NCBI GenBank assembly: GCA_004299705.1 | Contig: SCQS01000074.1 | Span: forward strand, 1 to 46,417 | Length of the DNA stretch: 46,417 nucleotides | Direction: 5' to 3' | Origin: Rhodanobacteraceae bacterium | Lineage (GTDB): Bacteria > Pseudomonadota > Gammaproteobacteria > Xanthomonadales > Rhodanobacteraceae | Shown here: positions 8,850-17,227 of the stretch, one piece after another | Numbering within the stretch: position 1 is the stretch's first letter | Layout of the letters: each line of letters begins with the position of its first letter | Made by a program: the position numbers and the translations under genes | The notes under the pieces: model-generated | Told to the model about the DNA's origin: nothing | Seen by the model: only the letters and a program-made list of their open reading frames with translations | Databases searched by the model: none

Positions 8850-8877
8850 ATTATACTCGCCAGTATAGGAAATACAA
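8850..8877 (-). promoter_or_regulatory. Predicted sigma-70 promoter of rpoH, overlapping a short palindrome
   Basis: On the minus strand a perfect -10 TATAAT (8855-8850) is preceded after 16 nt by TTGTAT (8877-8872; 4 of 6 matches to TTGACA). TATACT (8852-8857) and AGTATA (8862-8867) form an inverted repeat overlapping the -10, which could be a regulator-binding site. The promoter is placed by motif only. Confidence 0.5.
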
Positions 8878-8888
8878 GCAGCCGGAAG

Positions 8889-9593
8889 TCATGCTTCCAG
8901 TGTGGCCCGGGGCGGCAAACTCCAGTCGATCGGCGCCCGATTGCCAGCCTCAAGATACTGATTGGCCTTGGAAAAATGCCGACAACCCAGGAACCCCCGG
9001 TGCGCCGAGAGTGGCGAAGGGTGCGGGGCCTTGAGCACGCAGTGGCGGTGGGTGTCGATGAGCTTGCCCTTGGCCTGTGCGTAGGAGCCCCACAACAGGA
9101 ACACCAGCCCCTCACGACCCCGGTTCAGTTCGTCGACCACGCGGTCGGTGAAGCCTTCCCAGCCCTTGCCTTGGTGCGAGCCAGCCATCCCGGCCTGCAC
9201 GGTCAGCGCCGAGTTGAGCAGCAGCACGCCACGCCGTGCCCACGGCGTGAGGCAACCGTAGTCGGGGCGCGCGATACCGAGGTCGTTCTCGATTTCAGTG
9301 AAGATGTTCACCAGCGACGGCGGCACCGGCACGCCCGGCCGCACCGAGAAACACAAGCCGTGGGCCTGACCGGGACCGTGGTAGGGATCCTGGCCCAGGA
9401 TCACGACCTTGACCGCCTCGAACGGCGTCGCGTCCAGCGCCGCGAAAATCTGCGGGCCTGGTGGATAGATGCGCTTGCCGGCGTGTTTTTCCGCACGCAG
9501 GAATTCACCCAGCGCGTGCATCTCGGGCCGGTCGAAATGATCGCCCACCCGCGCCTTCCACGACGGTTCCAGTTTCAGACGTTCGTCGGTCAT
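8889..9593 (-). CDS. ung: Uracil-DNA glycosylase
   Basis: 234 residues. It removes uracil from DNA to begin base-excision repair. Family 1 motifs are intact: the water-activating loop [14 protein letters not shown] (67-80, catalytic Asp69), the uracil-stacking [13 protein letters not shown] segment, LLNSALTV with the specificity Asn, and the leucine-loop motif [11 protein letters not shown] (His191). I start at ATG 9593 ([12 protein letters not shown]), where the family N-terminus begins. A longer in-frame reading to 9665 would take its first residues from a dispersed repeat, so I reject it. Confidence 0.95.
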   Translation of the reverse strand: MTDERLKLEPSWKARVGDHFDRPEMHALGEFLRAEKHAGKRIYPPGPQIFAALDATPFEAVKVVILGQDPYHGPGQAHGLCFSVRPGVPVPPSLVNIFTEIENDLGIARPDYGCLTPWARRGVLLLNSALTVQAGMAGSHQGKGWEGFTDRVVDELNRGREGLVFLLWGSYAQAKGKLIDTHRHCVLKAPHPSPLSAHRGFLGCRHFSKANQYLEAGNRAPIDWSLPPRATLEA

Positions 9594-9623
9594 TGCGCTG
9601 CAAGTCCATCCAAAAGCCATTCG

Positions 9624-9726
9624 TCCGCAAATGAACGCAAATGCACGCGAATAAAAGCGGAGCACAAAACTCCGGCCGCGCCTTTTGCCTTGTTCTTATT
9701 TGCGTTCATTGGCGTTCATTCGCGGA
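9624..9726. repeat. GCAAATGAACGC dispersed inverted repeat, copy 1
   Basis: The left arm (9624-9654, beginning TCCGCAAATGAACGC) and right arm (9696-9726, ending GCGTTCATTCGCGGA) form a long imperfect inverted repeat around about 40 nt of unrelated sequence. Related copies are at 14419-14510 and 19746-19843. The right arm supplies the stop codon and last residues of the response-regulator gene. Confidence 0.8.
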
Positions 9727-10564
9727 CTGATTTTGCCGTTGGTTGACGTTGCCTCTGCCCTACCCGCAACTGGAACATCAGCTTGGTCATCAGCAGCCGT
9801 TCCTCGACGGGTTTCTCGACCAGGTCGTTGGCGCCCGCTTTCAGCAATGCGGCCTGGTTGGCGGGATTCTCGTCGCCGGTCATCACCAGCACCGGCAGCC
9901 TGCCCTTGCCAAGTTCGAGATCGAAGCGGATCCACTCCAGCAGATCGCCGCCGGACATTTCGCCTTTCAGGCTGACGTCGGTCAGCACCAGGTCGGCGCC
10001 GGCCTCGCCACGTTCATGCGCAGCGGCCAGGAATTCGACGGCTTCCTCGGCACTGCCTGCCATGTGCACCGTGAGTCCGTAGCGTTCCAGCATCCGGTTG
10101 GTAGCCAGTGCGACCACGCGGCTGTCCTCGACGTACAGCACCGTCCCCTCGGCGTGATCGCTGGGCTGCACGTAGCCGCGGATGAAATCCGAAAGCGCGG
10201 CGTAGCCTGCGGCCTTGTCGAAATAATCCGTGATCGCGTCGCCGAGTTGGCGGTTCTGCAGGCGCTCCTGCACGTCGCCCGACACCGCGATGATCGGAAT
10301 GTAAGCCTGCGGTGCGTGCTCGCGCACGTATGCGGCCAGCGTCGCGCCATCCATGTCGGGCAGGCGCAGCGCGGTGGTCACCAGGTCGACCACGCCCGCG
10401 TGCAAGGCCTGTTCGGCTTCGGCGCCGCTGGCACAGGCGACCACCGTCGCGCCGGGCAGATCCTTTTCCAGCACGCGCGCGATCAACGTGCGCGCGACCT
10501 TGGAGCCGTCCACCACCATGACGCGCGGGTTGTCGCTGGCGATGTGGCGGAGGACGTCGTTCAT
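9716..10564 (-). CDS. Two-receiver response regulator with a degenerate first receiver
   Basis: 282 residues made of two CheY-like receiver domains and no recognisable output domain. Receiver 1 (about 13-130) lacks the phosphorylation site. The usual Asp-Asp pocket reads VVDGS (Asp19, Gly20), and the acceptor position in LVTTALRLPDMDG is Ala65. Receiver 2 (about 140-265) is intact, with VEDS (Glu146, Asp147), acceptor Asp196 in LVLTDVSL, Thr229 in VMTGDE and Lys251 in EKP. It probably relays a phosphate signal through protein contacts; the partner kinase is not in the window. ATG 10564 (MNDVLRHIAS) is chosen over 10591, whose first residues would come from the inverted repeat upstream. It lies downstream of ftsX on the same strand, separated by a 25-bp inverted repeat. 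Confidence 0.85.
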   Translation of the reverse strand: MNDVLRHIASDNPRVMVVDGSKVARTLIARVLEKDLPGATVVACASGAEAEQALHAGVVDLVTTALRLPDMDGATLAAYVREHAPQAYIPIIAVSGDVQERLQNRQLGDAITDYFDKAAGYAALSDFIRGYVQPSDHAEGTVLYVEDSRVVALATNRMLERYGLTVHMAGSAEEAVEFLAAAHERGEAGADLVLTDVSLKGEMSGGDLLEWIRFDLELGKGRLPVLVMTGDENPANQAALLKAGANDLVEKPVEERLLMTKLMFQLRVGQRQRQPTAKSVRE

Positions 10565-10569
10565 GGATG

Positions 10570-10655
10570 GAAAACCGGGGTCAGAGTGCAATTTCGAACG
10601 ACAGCTTCAGGCTACGCCGGAGGGCAGACAAAATTGCACTCTGACCCCGGTTTTC
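10570..10655. repeat. 25-bp perfect inverted repeat of the GGGGTCAGAGTGCAATTT type
   Basis: 10570-10594 and 10631-10655 are exact reverse complements over 25 bp, separated by 36 nt. The core is GGGGTCAGAGTGCAATTT. Motifs of this kind are often seen flanking REP-associated transposase genes or as free-standing non-autonomous elements in gammaproteobacteria; I recall this rather than having searched it. The right arm overlaps the ftsX stop codon, so the element sits exactly between ftsX and the regulator gene and may limit read-through. Confidence 0.8.
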
Positions 10656-11608
10656 TACGGACGCAGACGCGCCAACTGCCGGCTGCTCGCGATCCAGGCG
10701 CCCAGCCAGCCCAGTGCCACCGCGATCGCCAACGCAATCACAAGCGTAACCCACGAGAGCCCGCCGAAGTGCAGGCGCCCGGCGTAACTGGTGACCAAGT
10801 CACGCACCGGCGCTGCCAGCACGGCTTCCAGCAACAACACCAGCAGCACGGCGACCACGCCTGCGGCCAAACCGTACCACGCGCCCTCGTAAAGATACGG
10901 CCGGCGCACGAATGCGGCACTGGCGCCGACCAGTTGTTGCACGGCAATTTCGTTGGCGCGACTGCGGATGTCCAGGCGCACGGTATTGCCGATCACCAGC
11001 ACCGCCGCCGCAGCCAGCAACACCGCCAGGATGACCGCGACCGTTCGGCCCAACCCGACCAGCGCATCCAGCCGCGCGCGCCACGCGCCGTTGTCCTGTA
11101 CCAGGTCGACCTGCGGCAGTGCACGCACCGCCGCAACCAGGGACTCGACCTGGACGCGGCTGGTACCCGTACCTGGCTCGACCAGCAGCGCGAACGGCAA
11201 AGGATTGTCCGGCAGCGACTGCACCGCAGCGCCGAAACCCTGGATCGCAGCCAGTTCGGCCAGCCCCTGTTGCGGCGTGCGCAGCGTGACCGCCGCGACG
11301 TCCGCGCGCGCGCGCAAGCTATCGGCCAGCTTCGCGGCGCCGTCCGCAGTGACATCGGTTTTCAGGAACACGTTGACCGATTGCGAATTGCCCAGCGCGG
11401 TTGCCAGATGCTGCACGTTGACCAGCAACAGCAGGAACGCCAGCGGCAGCGCCAGTGCCAGCCCCATTACCGCAATCGTCAGCGCACTGCCCAACGGCCG
11501 GCGTGCCAGTTGCCGCAAGCTGTCGCGCAGGCACCACGCGTGCTGGCGGCGCCACATTGCCAGGCGCGTGCGGTGTATCGGGTTGGCCATGGAGGCAGGT
11601 GTGTTCAT
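10655..11608 (-). CDS. ftsX: Cell-division permease-like protein FtsX
   Basis: 317 residues. FtsX is the membrane half of the FtsEX complex, which transmits ATP hydrolysis by FtsE across the inner membrane to activate septal cell-wall hydrolases. Four membrane segments are visible: LTIAVMGLALALPLAFLLLL near residue 45, then a periplasmic domain of about 120 residues, then TVAVILAVLLAAAAVLVIGN, GLAAGVVAVLLVLLLEAVLA and the C-terminal VTLVIALAIAVALGWLGAWI. RLDIRSRANEIAVQQLVGAS is the conserved FtsX cytoplasmic loop. The ATG at 11608 overlaps the ftsE stop (ATGA), so the two are translationally coupled. Confidence 0.93.
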   Translation of the reverse strand: MNTPASMANPIHRTRLAMWRRQHAWCLRDSLRQLARRPLGSALTIAVMGLALALPLAFLLLLVNVQHLATALGNSQSVNVFLKTDVTADGAAKLADSLRARADVAAVTLRTPQQGLAELAAIQGFGAAVQSLPDNPLPFALLVEPGTGTSRVQVESLVAAVRALPQVDLVQDNGAWRARLDALVGLGRTVAVILAVLLAAAAVLVIGNTVRLDIRSRANEIAVQQLVGASAAFVRRPYLYEGAWYGLAAGVVAVLLVLLLEAVLAAPVRDLVTSYAGRLHFGGLSWVTLVIALAIAVALGWLGAWIASSRQLARLRP

Positions 11609-12282
11609 GCCACCTCGCTTGCCGGCACGTCGTCGATCAAGTGCCCGTGATCGAGCACCACTACGCGTTGCTTCATGCGTTTGAGCAACGCAAGGTCGTG
11701 GCTGGCGATCAGGACGGTGCTGCCGGTCTGCCGGAGGCTCACGAACAGTTGCATGATTTCTTCCGACAGTTGCGGGTCGAGGTTGCCGGTCGGCTCGTCC
11801 GCGATGATCAGCGCGGGACGCGCGACGATCGCGCGCGCGATCCCGACCCGTTGCTGCTCGCCGGTGGACAACGCAGCCGGCGCATCCTTGCCGCGCCCGG
11901 CGAGCCCGACCTTTTCCAGCGCGCTGCGCACCCGCTTGTCGCGTTCCTCCCGCGGCATGCCTGCGATCACCAGCGGCAGCGCCACGTTGTCGGCGACGCT
12001 GCGATCCAGCAACAGGCGATGATCCTGGAACACCATGCCGATATCGCGGCGCAGTCCCGGAATCCCGCGATGCCTGACGCGCGCCAAGTCGCGGCCGTGC
12101 ACCTTGATCGTGCCGCGGCTCGGGCGTTCGATCAGCGCGATCAGCCGCAACAAGGTGGTCTTGCCCGCGCCGGAGTGGCCGGTGACGAACAACATTTCGC
12201 CCGCTTCGACGTTGAAGGACACGTCGATCAGCGCCTCGCGGCCCTCGGGGTAGCGCTTGCTGACGGAATCGAAGCGGATCAC
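11605..12282 (-). CDS. ftsE: Cell-division ATP-binding protein FtsE
   Basis: 225 residues, a complete ABC ATPase. Walker A GHSGAGKTT (about 35-43), Q-loop FQDHRLL, signature LSTGEQQRVGIARAI, Walker B ALIIADEPTGNLD and the H-loop ASHDLALL are all present. ABC signatures are normally LSGGEQ; here the second position is Thr (LSTGEQ), a mild variant. It works with FtsX at the division septum. ftsE is the first gene of ftsE-ftsX. A dispersed inverted repeat lies about 60 nt upstream of its start. Confidence 0.95.
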   Translation of the reverse strand: MIRFDSVSKRYPEGREALIDVSFNVEAGEMLFVTGHSGAGKTTLLRLIALIERPSRGTIKVHGRDLARVRHRGIPGLRRDIGMVFQDHRLLLDRSVADNVALPLVIAGMPREERDKRVRSALEKVGLAGRGKDAPAALSTGEQQRVGIARAIVARPALIIADEPTGNLDPQLSEEIMQLFVSLRQTGSTVLIASHDLALLKRMKQRVVVLDHGHLIDDVPASEVA

Positions 12283-12342
12283 GGCAGGACCGAAATGAAA
12301 ACGGGGCTCGGGACTCGGGACTGCAAAAGCCTACCAACAATG

Positions 12343-12456
12343 TCGTCATTCCGGGGCCGCGCGCAGCGCGGAATCCGGAATCCATTTTTCGGGCGCCCTT
12401 AAGCAATCATCAAAGCTGGATTCCGGGTTCCGCCTTCGGCGGCCCCGGAATGACGA
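12343..12456. repeat. CGTCATTCCGGGGCC dispersed inverted repeat, copy 1
   Basis: The element begins TCGTCATTCCGGGGCC and ends GGCCCCGGAATGACGA (12441-12456), exact reverse complements over 16 bp. Internal inverted blocks GGAATCC and GGATTCC also pair. A second copy with the same order lies at 16247-16359. The architecture suggests a MITE-like or REP-like mobile repeat. Confidence 0.8.
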
Positions 12457-12482
12457 AAGGGAATGAATGTCGCTCGAACTGA

Positions 12483-13820
12483 TCAGGCGTGGCTCGCTGG
12501 CGATGCAACGTGATTCGCGGGCTTGCGGCGCCGGCGCCGGCGCTTGTTCGCGGCGGACTGGTCCGTGGCCGCCGCGGTTTCGGCCGGCGACGCCTCGACT
12601 TCCGCGTGACCGTGGTGCGCATGTTGTGCCATCGGGCGCGCGGGCAGCGAGGCCAGCCATGCAGGTTCGATCACCTGCACCGGAATCTTCATGCCGATGT
12701 AGCGCTCGATGTCGGGCAGGTTCATCGCGTACAGGTCGCAGGCAAAGCTGATCGCGTCGCCCTCGGCACCCAGCCGCGCGGTGCGGCCGATCCGGTGCAC
12801 GTAATCCTCGCCGTCCTGCGGCAGGTCGTAATTGAACACGTGGGTGACGTCGGGGATGTGCAGGCCGCGCGCGGCCACGTCGGTCGCGACCAGCACCTCG
12901 ACGTCGCCCTTCTTGAAACGCTCCAGCAATTTCTGGCGCTTGGCCTGCGGCACGTCGCCCGACAACGCGCCGACCTTGAAACCATGCCGCGACAGGCGCT
13001 GGGTCACGCGCTCGGCGGCGGCGCGGGTGTTGACGAACACGATGCTGCGCTGGGGATTGCAGTGTTCCAGCAGGTTCAAGAGCAGCGGCAGCTTTTCTTC
13101 CTTGGCCGGGAAGTACACCTGCTGGCGCACGCGGTCGGCGGTGACGTGCTCGGTTTCGACGGCCAGCTTCTCGGGCTGGTTCATGTGCTCGTAGGCGAGC
13201 TCCAGCACGCGGTAGGAAAGCGTCGCCGAGAACAGCATGCCCTGGCGCTCCTCGCGCGCCGGCATCTTGCGCAGCAGGTAACGCACGTCCTTGATGAAGC
13301 CGAGGTCGAACATCCTGTCGGCTTCGTCGATCACGGTGGCCTCGACCGCGCGGAAGCTGAAGACGTGCTGCTTGAAATAATCGATCAGGCGGCCGGGCGT
13401 GGCGATGATCACGTCGCAGCCGTCGCGCAGTTGCTGGCGCTGCTTGTCGTAATCGACGCCGCCGTAGATCAGCGCGAAGCGCAGGCCGGTGTGGCGGCCG
13501 ATCGCCTGCGCGTCCTTGTCGATCTGGATCGCAAGCTCACGGGTGGGCGCAATAATCACCGCGCGCGGATCGTTGTCCTTGCGTTCGGAGATCGCGGGTT
13601 GGGTGAGCAGGCGATTCATCACCGCCACCAGGAACGCGCAGGTCTTGCCGGTGCCGGTCTGGGCCTGGCCGGCGACATCGCGCCCGGAAAGTGCGACTGG
13701 CAGGGTCAACGCCTGGATCGGCGTGCAGCGCGTGAAGCCGCAATCGGCGAGGCCGGCGGCGAGGTGCGGATGCAGGTCGAATTGTTCGAAGAAGGTTTCG
13801 GTGAGAACTTGGTCGGCCAC
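12483..13820 (-). CDS. rhlB: DEAD-box ATP-dependent RNA helicase RhlB
   Basis: About 445 residues. RhlB unwinds structured RNA, in many gammaproteobacteria as part of the degradosome with RNase E. All helicase motifs are visible: Q motif [23 protein letters not shown], motif [28 protein letters not shown] as [15 protein letters not shown] as [27 protein letters not shown] and [10 protein letters not shown]. The C-terminus is basic ([13 protein letters not shown]), a common RNA-binding tail. No ATG fits the family N-terminus. I choose GTG 13820 ([14 protein letters not shown]) just before the Q-motif region, with GGAAA upstream. It is divergent from trxA; the 247 nt between them (13821-14067) hold the shared promoter region but no gene. 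Confidence 0.92.
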   Translation of the reverse strand: MADQVLTETFFEQFDLHPHLAAGLADCGFTRCTPIQALTLPVALSGRDVAGQAQTGTGKTCAFLVAVMNRLLTQPAISERKDNDPRAVIIAPTRELAIQIDKDAQAIGRHTGLRFALIYGGVDYDKQRQQLRDGCDVIIATPGRLIDYFKQHVFSFRAVEATVIDEADRMFDLGFIKDVRYLLRKMPAREERQGMLFSATLSYRVLELAYEHMNQPEKLAVETEHVTADRVRQQVYFPAKEEKLPLLLNLLEHCNPQRSIVFVNTRAAAERVTQRLSRHGFKVGALSGDVPQAKRQKLLERFKKGDVEVLVATDVAARGLHIPDVTHVFNYDLPQDGEDYVHRIGRTARLGAEGDAISFACDLYAMNLPDIERYIGMKIPVQVIEPAWLASLPARPMAQHAHHGHAEVEASPAETAAATDQSAANKRRRRRRKPANHVASPASHA

Positions 13821-14067
13821 GAGGGTTTCCGATTGGGGACAGCGAGCGCGCCACCCGCGTTTGGATGCGCTTGGACTGCGCGCCGGAGCAGGGCTGCCCG
13901 CGACTGCACGAGTCAAGCTGGCTGCGCGCGGCCGCACCGGCGCGAAGCGCACAAGTGATTGTTCCCAATTGTAACAGCACGTCGCAGCCGCCCGCCTGCA
14001 TCGCCGCGCTTGCATTGGCGGCCCCCTTCCCCCATCTTGTCGTCTCCGATCCCGTTGCCGAACTGCC

Positions 14068-14394
14068 ATGAGCGAAAACATCTCCCACGTCAAAGACGCC
14101 GATTTCGAATCCGAGGTGCTGAAGTCCGACACCCCGGTGTTGCTGGATTTCTGGGCGGAATGGTGCGGGCCGTGCAAGTCGATCGCGCCGATGCTGGAAG
14201 ATATCGCCAAGGAATACACCGGCCGCCTCAAGGTCGTGAAGATCAACATCGACGAGAACCAGAAGACCCCGATGACCTACGGCATCCGCGGCATCCCCAC
14301 CCTGATGGTGTTCAAGGGCGGCAAGGTGGAAGCCACCCAGATCGGCGCCGTCGGCAAGGGGCAGCTGACCCAGATGCTCGACAAAGTGGTTTGA
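14068..14394 (+). CDS. trxA: Thioredoxin 1
   Basis: 108 residues, the classic thioredoxin length. It is the general cytoplasmic disulfide reductant, supplying electrons to targets such as ribonucleotide reductase. The redox site is [11 protein letters not shown] (Cys33 and Cys36), with the structural cis-proline loop [11 protein letters not shown] and C-terminal [12 protein letters not shown]. It is divergent from rhlB and upstream of rho, a rhlB/trx/rho neighbourhood familiar from Xanthomonas. The repeat after the gene ends in CTGATTTTTTC, so the repeat hairpin may act as its terminator. Confidence 0.97.
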   Translation: MSENISHVKDADFESEVLKSDTPVLLDFWAEWCGPCKSIAPMLEDIAKEYTGRLKVVKINIDENQKTPMTYGIRGIPTLMVFKGGKVEATQIGAVGKGQLTQMLDKVV

Positions 14395-14418
14395 GGCGAG
14401 TCGCGCCAAAGCAGACTG

Positions 14419-14510
14419 CCCGCAAATAAACGCGAATGAACGCAAATACAGCAACCGAGCGAGGCGCCCCGCACCCGCTTCATTTGCGTTGATTGGCGTT
14501 CATTTGCGGA
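14419..14510. repeat. GCAAATGAACGC dispersed inverted repeat, copy 2
   Basis: The left arm (14419-14449) contains CGCGAATGAACGCAAATA, and the right arm (14481-14510) reads CATTTGCGTTGATTGGCGTT and onward to TTGCGGA. It is the same family and layout as 9624-9726 and 19746-19843. It is followed by a T6 run at 14515-14520, a terminator-like context behind trxA. Confidence 0.8.
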
Positions 14511-14586
14511 CTGATTTTTTCTTCCACGCCGGACAGTCAAGGTACCCGCCCTGTCCGAGCCAACCTGAACCCCGCACGGCGCCCGC

Positions 14587-14616
14587 TTGTCGACGGCCCC
14601 CGCGCAATGCTAGATT
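14587..14616 (+). promoter_or_regulatory. Candidate sigma-70 promoter of rho
   Basis: TTGTCG (14587-14592) and TAGATT (14611-14616) are 18 nt apart, and a TG one base before the -10 gives an extended -10 (TGCTAGATT). The rho GTG start lies 82 nt downstream, leaving a leader of roughly 75 nt. This is a motif-only prediction. Confidence 0.4.
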
Positions 14617-14698
14617 GATGTCCGGCCGGTGGTGCTTTTGCCCGGTCTCCTTTCCCGTTTGTTCCCTCCCGCGCTTCGAGCGCCGATGAGGCTTACCC

Positions 14699-16207
14699 GT
14701 GTCCGATACCGAAAACACCGTACAGGGCGAAGACGCCCGCGCGTCCGCCCCTGCTCCCGAATCCAATGCCTCCGCTGGCAATGAAGGCGGCGAAGGCCAA
14801 TCCCAACAACGCGGCACCCGCCCCGATCGCGGCCGCCGCCGACGCGGCCGTCATACCCGCAACGGCAACGGCCAAGGCGGCAACCCCAACGGCCTGCCGG
14901 CCGATGTCTCCGGCGACGAAGGCGATGCCGGCGATCCGAACCGTCTGATCAACCTCACCGAACTCAAGCGCAAGAACTCGGTGAAACTGCTGGAGATGGC
15001 CGAGGAACTCGGCATCCAGGAAGGCGTGGCCCGCGCACGCAAGCAGGACGTGATCTTCAACATCCTGCGCGCCCACGCCAAGTCCGGCGGCAGTATCTGG
15101 GCCGAGGGCGTGCTGGAAATCCTGCAGGATGGCTTCGGCTTCCTGCGCTCGCACGACGAGTCGTACCTCGCCGGGCCCGACGACATCTACGTGTCGCCCT
15201 CGCAGATCCGCCGCTTCAACCTGCGCACCGGCGACTACATCACCGGGCGCGTGCGCCATCCCAAGGAAGGCGAGCGCTATTTCGCGCTGCTGAAGGTGGA
15301 CGACATCAACGGCGATCCGCCGGAAGCGTCCAAAAACAAACTGCTGTTCGAAAACCTGACCCCGCTGTTCCCGCGCAAGGCGTTCCACCTGGAACGCGGC
15401 AACGGTTCCACCGAAGACATCACTGGGCGCATCCTCGATTTGATCGCGCCGGTCGGCAAGGGCCAGCGTGGCCTCATTGTCAGCCAGCCCAAGGCCGGCA
15501 AGACCATGATGCTGCAGAACGTCGCGCAGGCGATCGTGCACAACCATCCGGACGTGCACCTGATCATCCTCCTGATCGACGAGCGCCCGGAAGAAGTCAC
15601 CGAGATGCAGCGCAGCGTCAAGGCGGAAGTGGTGTCGTCCACCTTCGATGAACCGGCAGTGCGTCACGTGCAGGTCGCCGAGATGGTGATCGAGCGCGCC
15701 AAGCGCCTCGTGGAACACAAGAAGGACGTGGTGATCCTGCTCGATTCCATCACCCGCCTGGCGCGTGCCTACAACACCGTGGTGCCGAGTTCCGGCAAGG
15801 TGCTGACGGGCGGCGTGGACGCCAACGCGCTGCAGCGCCCGAAGCGCTTCTTCGGCGCCGCGCGCAACGTCGAGGAAGGCGGCTCGCTCACCATCCTCGC
15901 CACCGCGCTGATCGACACCGGCTCCAAGATGGACGAGGTGATCTACGAGGAGTTCAAGGGCACCGGCAACATGGAAGTGCACCTCGACCGCCGCATTTCC
16001 GAGAAGCGCGTGTACCCGTCCATCAACATCAACCGCTCCGGCACCCGCCGCGAAGAACTGCTGATCCCGCCGGACCTGCTGCAGAAGATCTGGATTCTGC
16101 GCAAGCTGCTGCACCCGATGGACGAGCTGGCCGCGATGGAATTCATGCTCGACAAGATGAAGAACACCAAGACCAACGACGAGTTCTTCAACGCGATGAA
16201 GCGGTGA
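14699..16207 (+). CDS. rho: Transcription termination factor Rho
   Basis: 502 residues, longer than the 419 of E. coli Rho because of an N-terminal extension rich in Arg, Gly and Asn (about residues 15-75, with a RGRRRRGRH patch), a type of insertion found in several bacterial lineages. Rho is a hexameric RNA translocase that ends transcription. After the extension come the Rho N-terminal helical domain ([24 protein letters not shown]), the cold-shock-like RNA-binding domain ([13 protein letters not shown]), and the ATPase with P-loop [23 protein letters not shown] and the R-loop [15 protein letters not shown]. The start is GTG 14699, with GAGG 10 nt before it. Confidence 0.97.
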   Translation: MSDTENTVQGEDARASAPAPESNASAGNEGGEGQSQQRGTRPDRGRRRRGRHTRNGNGQGGNPNGLPADVSGDEGDAGDPNRLINLTELKRKNSVKLLEMAEELGIQEGVARARKQDVIFNILRAHAKSGGSIWAEGVLEILQDGFGFLRSHDESYLAGPDDIYVSPSQIRRFNLRTGDYITGRVRHPKEGERYFALLKVDDINGDPPEASKNKLLFENLTPLFPRKAFHLERGNGSTEDITGRILDLIAPVGKGQRGLIVSQPKAGKTMMLQNVAQAIVHNHPDVHLIILLIDERPEEVTEMQRSVKAEVVSSTFDEPAVRHVQVAEMVIERAKRLVEHKKDVVILLDSITRLARAYNTVVPSSGKVLTGGVDANALQRPKRFFGAARNVEEGGSLTILATALIDTGSKMDEVIYEEFKGTGNMEVHLDRRISEKRVYPSININRSGTRREELLIPPDLLQKIWILRKLLHPMDELAAMEFMLDKMKNTKTNDEFFNAMKR

Positions 16208-16246
16208 GCGGAGCCGGGAAGCAAGGATCGGGACCGCACAACCTCG

Positions 16247-16359
16247 TCGTCATTCCGGGGCCGTTCGCGGCTCCCTCGCGAACGGAGCCCGGAATCCATT
16301 TTGATTTGTCGACAGAGCAAGCAAAAGCAAATGGATTCCGGCCTGCGCCGGAATGACGA
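16247..16359. repeat. CGTCATTCCGGGGCC dispersed inverted repeat, copy 2
   Basis: It starts TCGTCATTCCGGGGCC and ends CGCCGGAATGACGA, with inner GGAATCCATTTTGA and CAAATGGATTCCGG blocks that pair. It matches the copy at 12343-12456 at both ends and in the inner GGAATCC block. The upstream ATG at 16353 of the LOG gene falls inside this repeat. Confidence 0.8.
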
Positions 16360-16379
16360 GGGAAACAAACGACACAACG

Positions 16380-16958
16380 ATGCGAGTCTGCGTCTACTGC
16401 GCCTCCAGCAACCAGGCCGACCCGCGCTTCCGCGCGGCGGCGTTCAAGCTCGGCGAGCTTCTGGCCGAAGCCGGCCACGGCATCGTCTACGGCGGTGGTT
16501 CGGCGGGTTCGATGGGCGCGGTCGCGGATGGCGCGCTGTCGAAGGGCGGCGAAGTCATCGGCATCCTGCCGCGCTTCATGGCCGACCTCGAATGGGGACA
16601 CCCTGGCCTGACCCACCTCGAACTCGTCGGCGACATGCGCGAGCGCAAGCACAAGCTGCTGACGGGCTCCGACGCGGTGGTTGCATTGCCGGGCGGCTGT
16701 GGCACGCTGGAAGAATTGTTCGAGGCGATCACCCTGAAACGCCTCGGACTCTACTTCAGTCCGATCGTGCTGCTCGACACGCTGGCTTACTGGCAGCCGC
16801 TGGATGCGTTCCTGCACCAAGTGATCGAGCAACGCTTCATGAACCCCGAACACGCGAAGATGTGGAGCTTGGCGGCCGCGCCGGAAGACGTGTTGCCCGC
16901 CATCCGGAACGCGCCCAAGTGGGACGAACACGCGCGTGATCGTGCGGTGGTGCGGTAG
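16380..16958 (+). CDS. LOG family (TIGR00730) nucleotide 5'-monophosphate phosphoribohydrolase
   Basis: 192 residues. LOG-family enzymes cleave nucleoside monophosphates, in characterised cases cytokinin riboside 5'-monophosphates, to base plus ribose phosphate. They are often misnamed lysine decarboxylases. Diagnostic sequence includes VCVYCASS at the start, the nucleotide loop VYGGGSAGSMGAVADGAL, the ERKHKLL helix and the PGGCGTLEELFEAIT catalytic signature (PGGxGTxxE). I choose ATG 16380 (MRVCVYC), which matches the family N-terminus. The in-frame ATG at 16353 would take its first residues from a dispersed repeat. It follows rho on the same strand after 172 nt. Cytokinin production is possible but not shown. 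Confidence 0.85.
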   Translation: MRVCVYCASSNQADPRFRAAAFKLGELLAEAGHGIVYGGGSAGSMGAVADGALSKGGEVIGILPRFMADLEWGHPGLTHLELVGDMRERKHKLLTGSDAVVALPGGCGTLEELFEAITLKRLGLYFSPIVLLDTLAYWQPLDAFLHQVIEQRFMNPEHAKMWSLAAAPEDVLPAIRNAPKWDEHARDRAVVR

Positions 16959-16970
16959 CCGGGAAGCAGG

Positions 16971-16990
16971 ATTGGCGCGCTCGGCGGGAT
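16971..16990 (-). repeat. 20-bp duplication of the tRNA-Arg 3' end
   Basis: ATTGGCGCGCTCGGCGGGAT at 16971-16990 is identical to 17112-17131, which covers the CCA end, acceptor strand and part of the T stem of the adjacent tRNA-Arg. Direct repeats of a tRNA 3' end are the usual scar of site-specific integration (attL/attR). Here only about 120 nt lie between them, with a perfect hairpin AAAATCGT-TCCCG-ACGATTTT near 17050-17070, and no integrase. Confidence 0.75.
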
Positions 16991-17113
16991 CGTTCGCATC
17001 ATCCATGATGCTCACCCCTCGCTTACGCTCGGGGCCGACTTTCGGTCATCCAAAATCGTTCCCGACGATTTTGTCGAACCCACACTCGCTTCGAGGGTGA
17101 CACTTCAGAAAAT

Positions 17114-17190
17114 TGGCGCGCTCGGCGGGATTCGAACCCACGACCCTTGCCTTCGGAGGGCAATACTCTATCCAGCTGAGCTACGAGCGC
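17114..17190 (-). tRNA. tRNA-Arg(CCG)
   Basis: Read on the minus strand, a 77-nt cloverleaf runs from GCGCTCG to CGAGCGCGCCA. The seven-base-pair acceptor stem, D arm with AGCTCAGCTGGATAGAG, anticodon arm TTGCC-CTCCGAA-GGCAA (anticodon CCG), T arm GTGGGTTCGAATCCCGC, and encoded CCA end are all visible. The anticodon CCG reads the Arg codon CGG. Confidence 0.95.
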
Positions 17191-17227
17191 GCAGGTCGGG
17201 AAGTATAAACGACCACGATCGCTCCTC

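Noticed and set aside
16971-17190. Prophage or genomic island at tRNA-Arg.
   Set aside because: No integrase, phage or island genes lie between or beside the repeated 20-mer; only about 120 nt separate the copies.
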